NCBI GenBank assembly: GCA_022495995.1 | Contig: JAFEMH010001479.1 | Span: 163,501 to 227,500, forward strand | Direction: 5' to 3' | From: Adenophora triphylla var. japonica | Taxonomy: Eukaryota; Streptophyta; Magnoliopsida; Asterales; Campanulaceae | DNA length: 64,000 nucleotides | In this document: positions 63,290-64,000 of the stretch, piece after piece | Position numbering within the stretch: position 1 is the stretch's first letter | Layout of the letters: each line of letters starts with the position of its first letter | Notes under the pieces: generated by a model | What the model saw: the letters and a program-made list of their open reading frames with translations, nothing else | What the model was told of the DNA's origin: nothing | Database searches by the model: none | Translations under genes and position numbers: made by a program

Positions 63290-64000
63290 CACTACCAGAA
63301 ACAGGTCATTTAGCGACGGAATTATCAGCGACGGACAGATTCCGTCGCTAAATAGCGGCGGAATATAGGCTTTAGCGTCGGAAAATTTTTGGCGTCAAAT
63401 TTAGCGACGGAATTTAATTCCGCCGCTAAATTCCGCCGCTAAAACGAATATTCCTCGAATATTCGTTTATTTCCGCCGCTAATTTGGCGGTTGATTTACC
63501 GACGGAATATTCCGCCGCTAAATCTTTATCAGCGACGGAAATATTCCGCCGGTGAAAATATATCATTTTTTATTTTTATTTATCGGCGTCGGAAATATTA
63601 GACGGTGAAATTAAAATATTTTTATTTTTCTTTTGAAATATTACACCGACGGAATATTTCCGACGGTGAAATTAAATGGTTTTTTTTTTTTTTTTTTATT
63701 AAACAGCGGAATATTTCCGCCGCCGATAATTTAATATTTTTTTTATTTATCAGCGACGGAAAATTCCGTTGCTGATAACAAAATGTAATTTTTGTTTATT
63801 TTTAGAACTAATTAACAAAATAACAAACTAAAAAACATTAAAATATCATAAATATTTATGATATTTTTGAAAAAATAAATAAATCATAAATATTTATTAA
63901 TTTTAATTTTTAATGCCATTATAAGTACCACATTCGGTCAAAGCCGCTTATTCATCCTTGTGAGATCCCGAAAGTTGTGGCGTCATCATGTTCTTTTTTT
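63290..64000 (+). mobile_element. X1: CACTA (En/Spm) DNA transposon, left end
   Basis: Terminal sequence CACTACCAGAAACAGG at 63290, followed by dense subterminal repeats AGCGACGGAAT and inverted TTCCGTCGCT / TTCCGCCGCTAA up to about 63780. This is the standard end structure of plant CACTA elements, where TnpA-like proteins bind the subterminal motifs. The 3 bp before it (ATA, 63287-63289) would be the target duplication. No transposase is reached before the window ends. Confidence 0.85.
63442..63468. repeat. Perfect inverted repeat in the X1 subterminal region
   Basis: AAACGAATATTC and GAATATTCGTTT are exact 12-bp arms separated by CTC, flanked on both sides by TTCCGCCGCTAA copies. Confidence 0.85.

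Overview
This window is eukaryotic, and everything recognisable in it is plant repeat DNA. It holds plant-type LTR retrotransposons of both superfamilies, with Ty1/copia primer sites pairing to initiator tRNA-Met, Ty3/gypsy Tat-lineage elements with a second RNase H and antisense genes, a chromodomain element, and an Athila-like element with a tRNA-Asp type primer site. A CACTA-type DNA transposon end and small GT-AG introns are also present. I see no complete host gene, and the species cannot be told from the sequence. The picture is a large, repeat-rich, probably eudicot genome.

Layout, left to right, with names used below. T1 (Tat lineage, +): 1-4269, right part only. G1 (Tat-like gypsy, -): 4270-9700, its 5' half. 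K1 (chromovirus, +): 9701 to about 15112, its 3' part. T2 (Tat, +): 15113-17069, right end only. A low-copy stretch, 17070-17464 plus 23449-24534, is split by T3 (Tat, -, 17465-23448, complete with matching target-site duplication AAACC). T4 (Tat, +) starts at 24535. Its gag is interrupted by a copied block (25678-27875), then by N1 (non-autonomous, Athila-like, 28103-33543, duplication GTACC), then by copia element C1 at 34801. C1's right LTR is split by copia C2 (40754-48829, duplication AGAAC) and again at 49471 by gypsy G2. G2 is cut at 63290 by the CACTA element X1.

This gives two nests. On the left T1 sits in G1, G1 in K1, and K1 in T2. On the right X1 sits in G2, G2 and C2 in C1, and C1 and N1 in T4. 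Most coding frames are broken by stops or frameshifts. The best preserved is the C2 polyprotein: one 1320-codon frame with only three in-frame stops.

The most interesting signal is not a gene. Five families (C1, C2, G1, G2, N1) carry short CG-containing dyads upstream of the LTR box TATAAATA. In G2 the dyad is TGTC-N4-GACA and comes in pairs with centres 33-34 bp apart. The same dyads lie upstream of G2's antisense gene. An 8-unit, exactly 34-bp dyad array sits in its leader. The unrelated copia element C2 carries nearly the same 12-mer at 33-35 bp spacing. K1 has longer palindromes of a third type. Other points of note are a spliced four-exon antisense gene in T1 whose frame runs across three introns, a structured element between pol and the antisense gene of G2 that also occurs in N1, a duplicated Cys-cluster domain where gag should be in G1 and G2, and a templated patchwork insertion copied from K1/T2 into T4.
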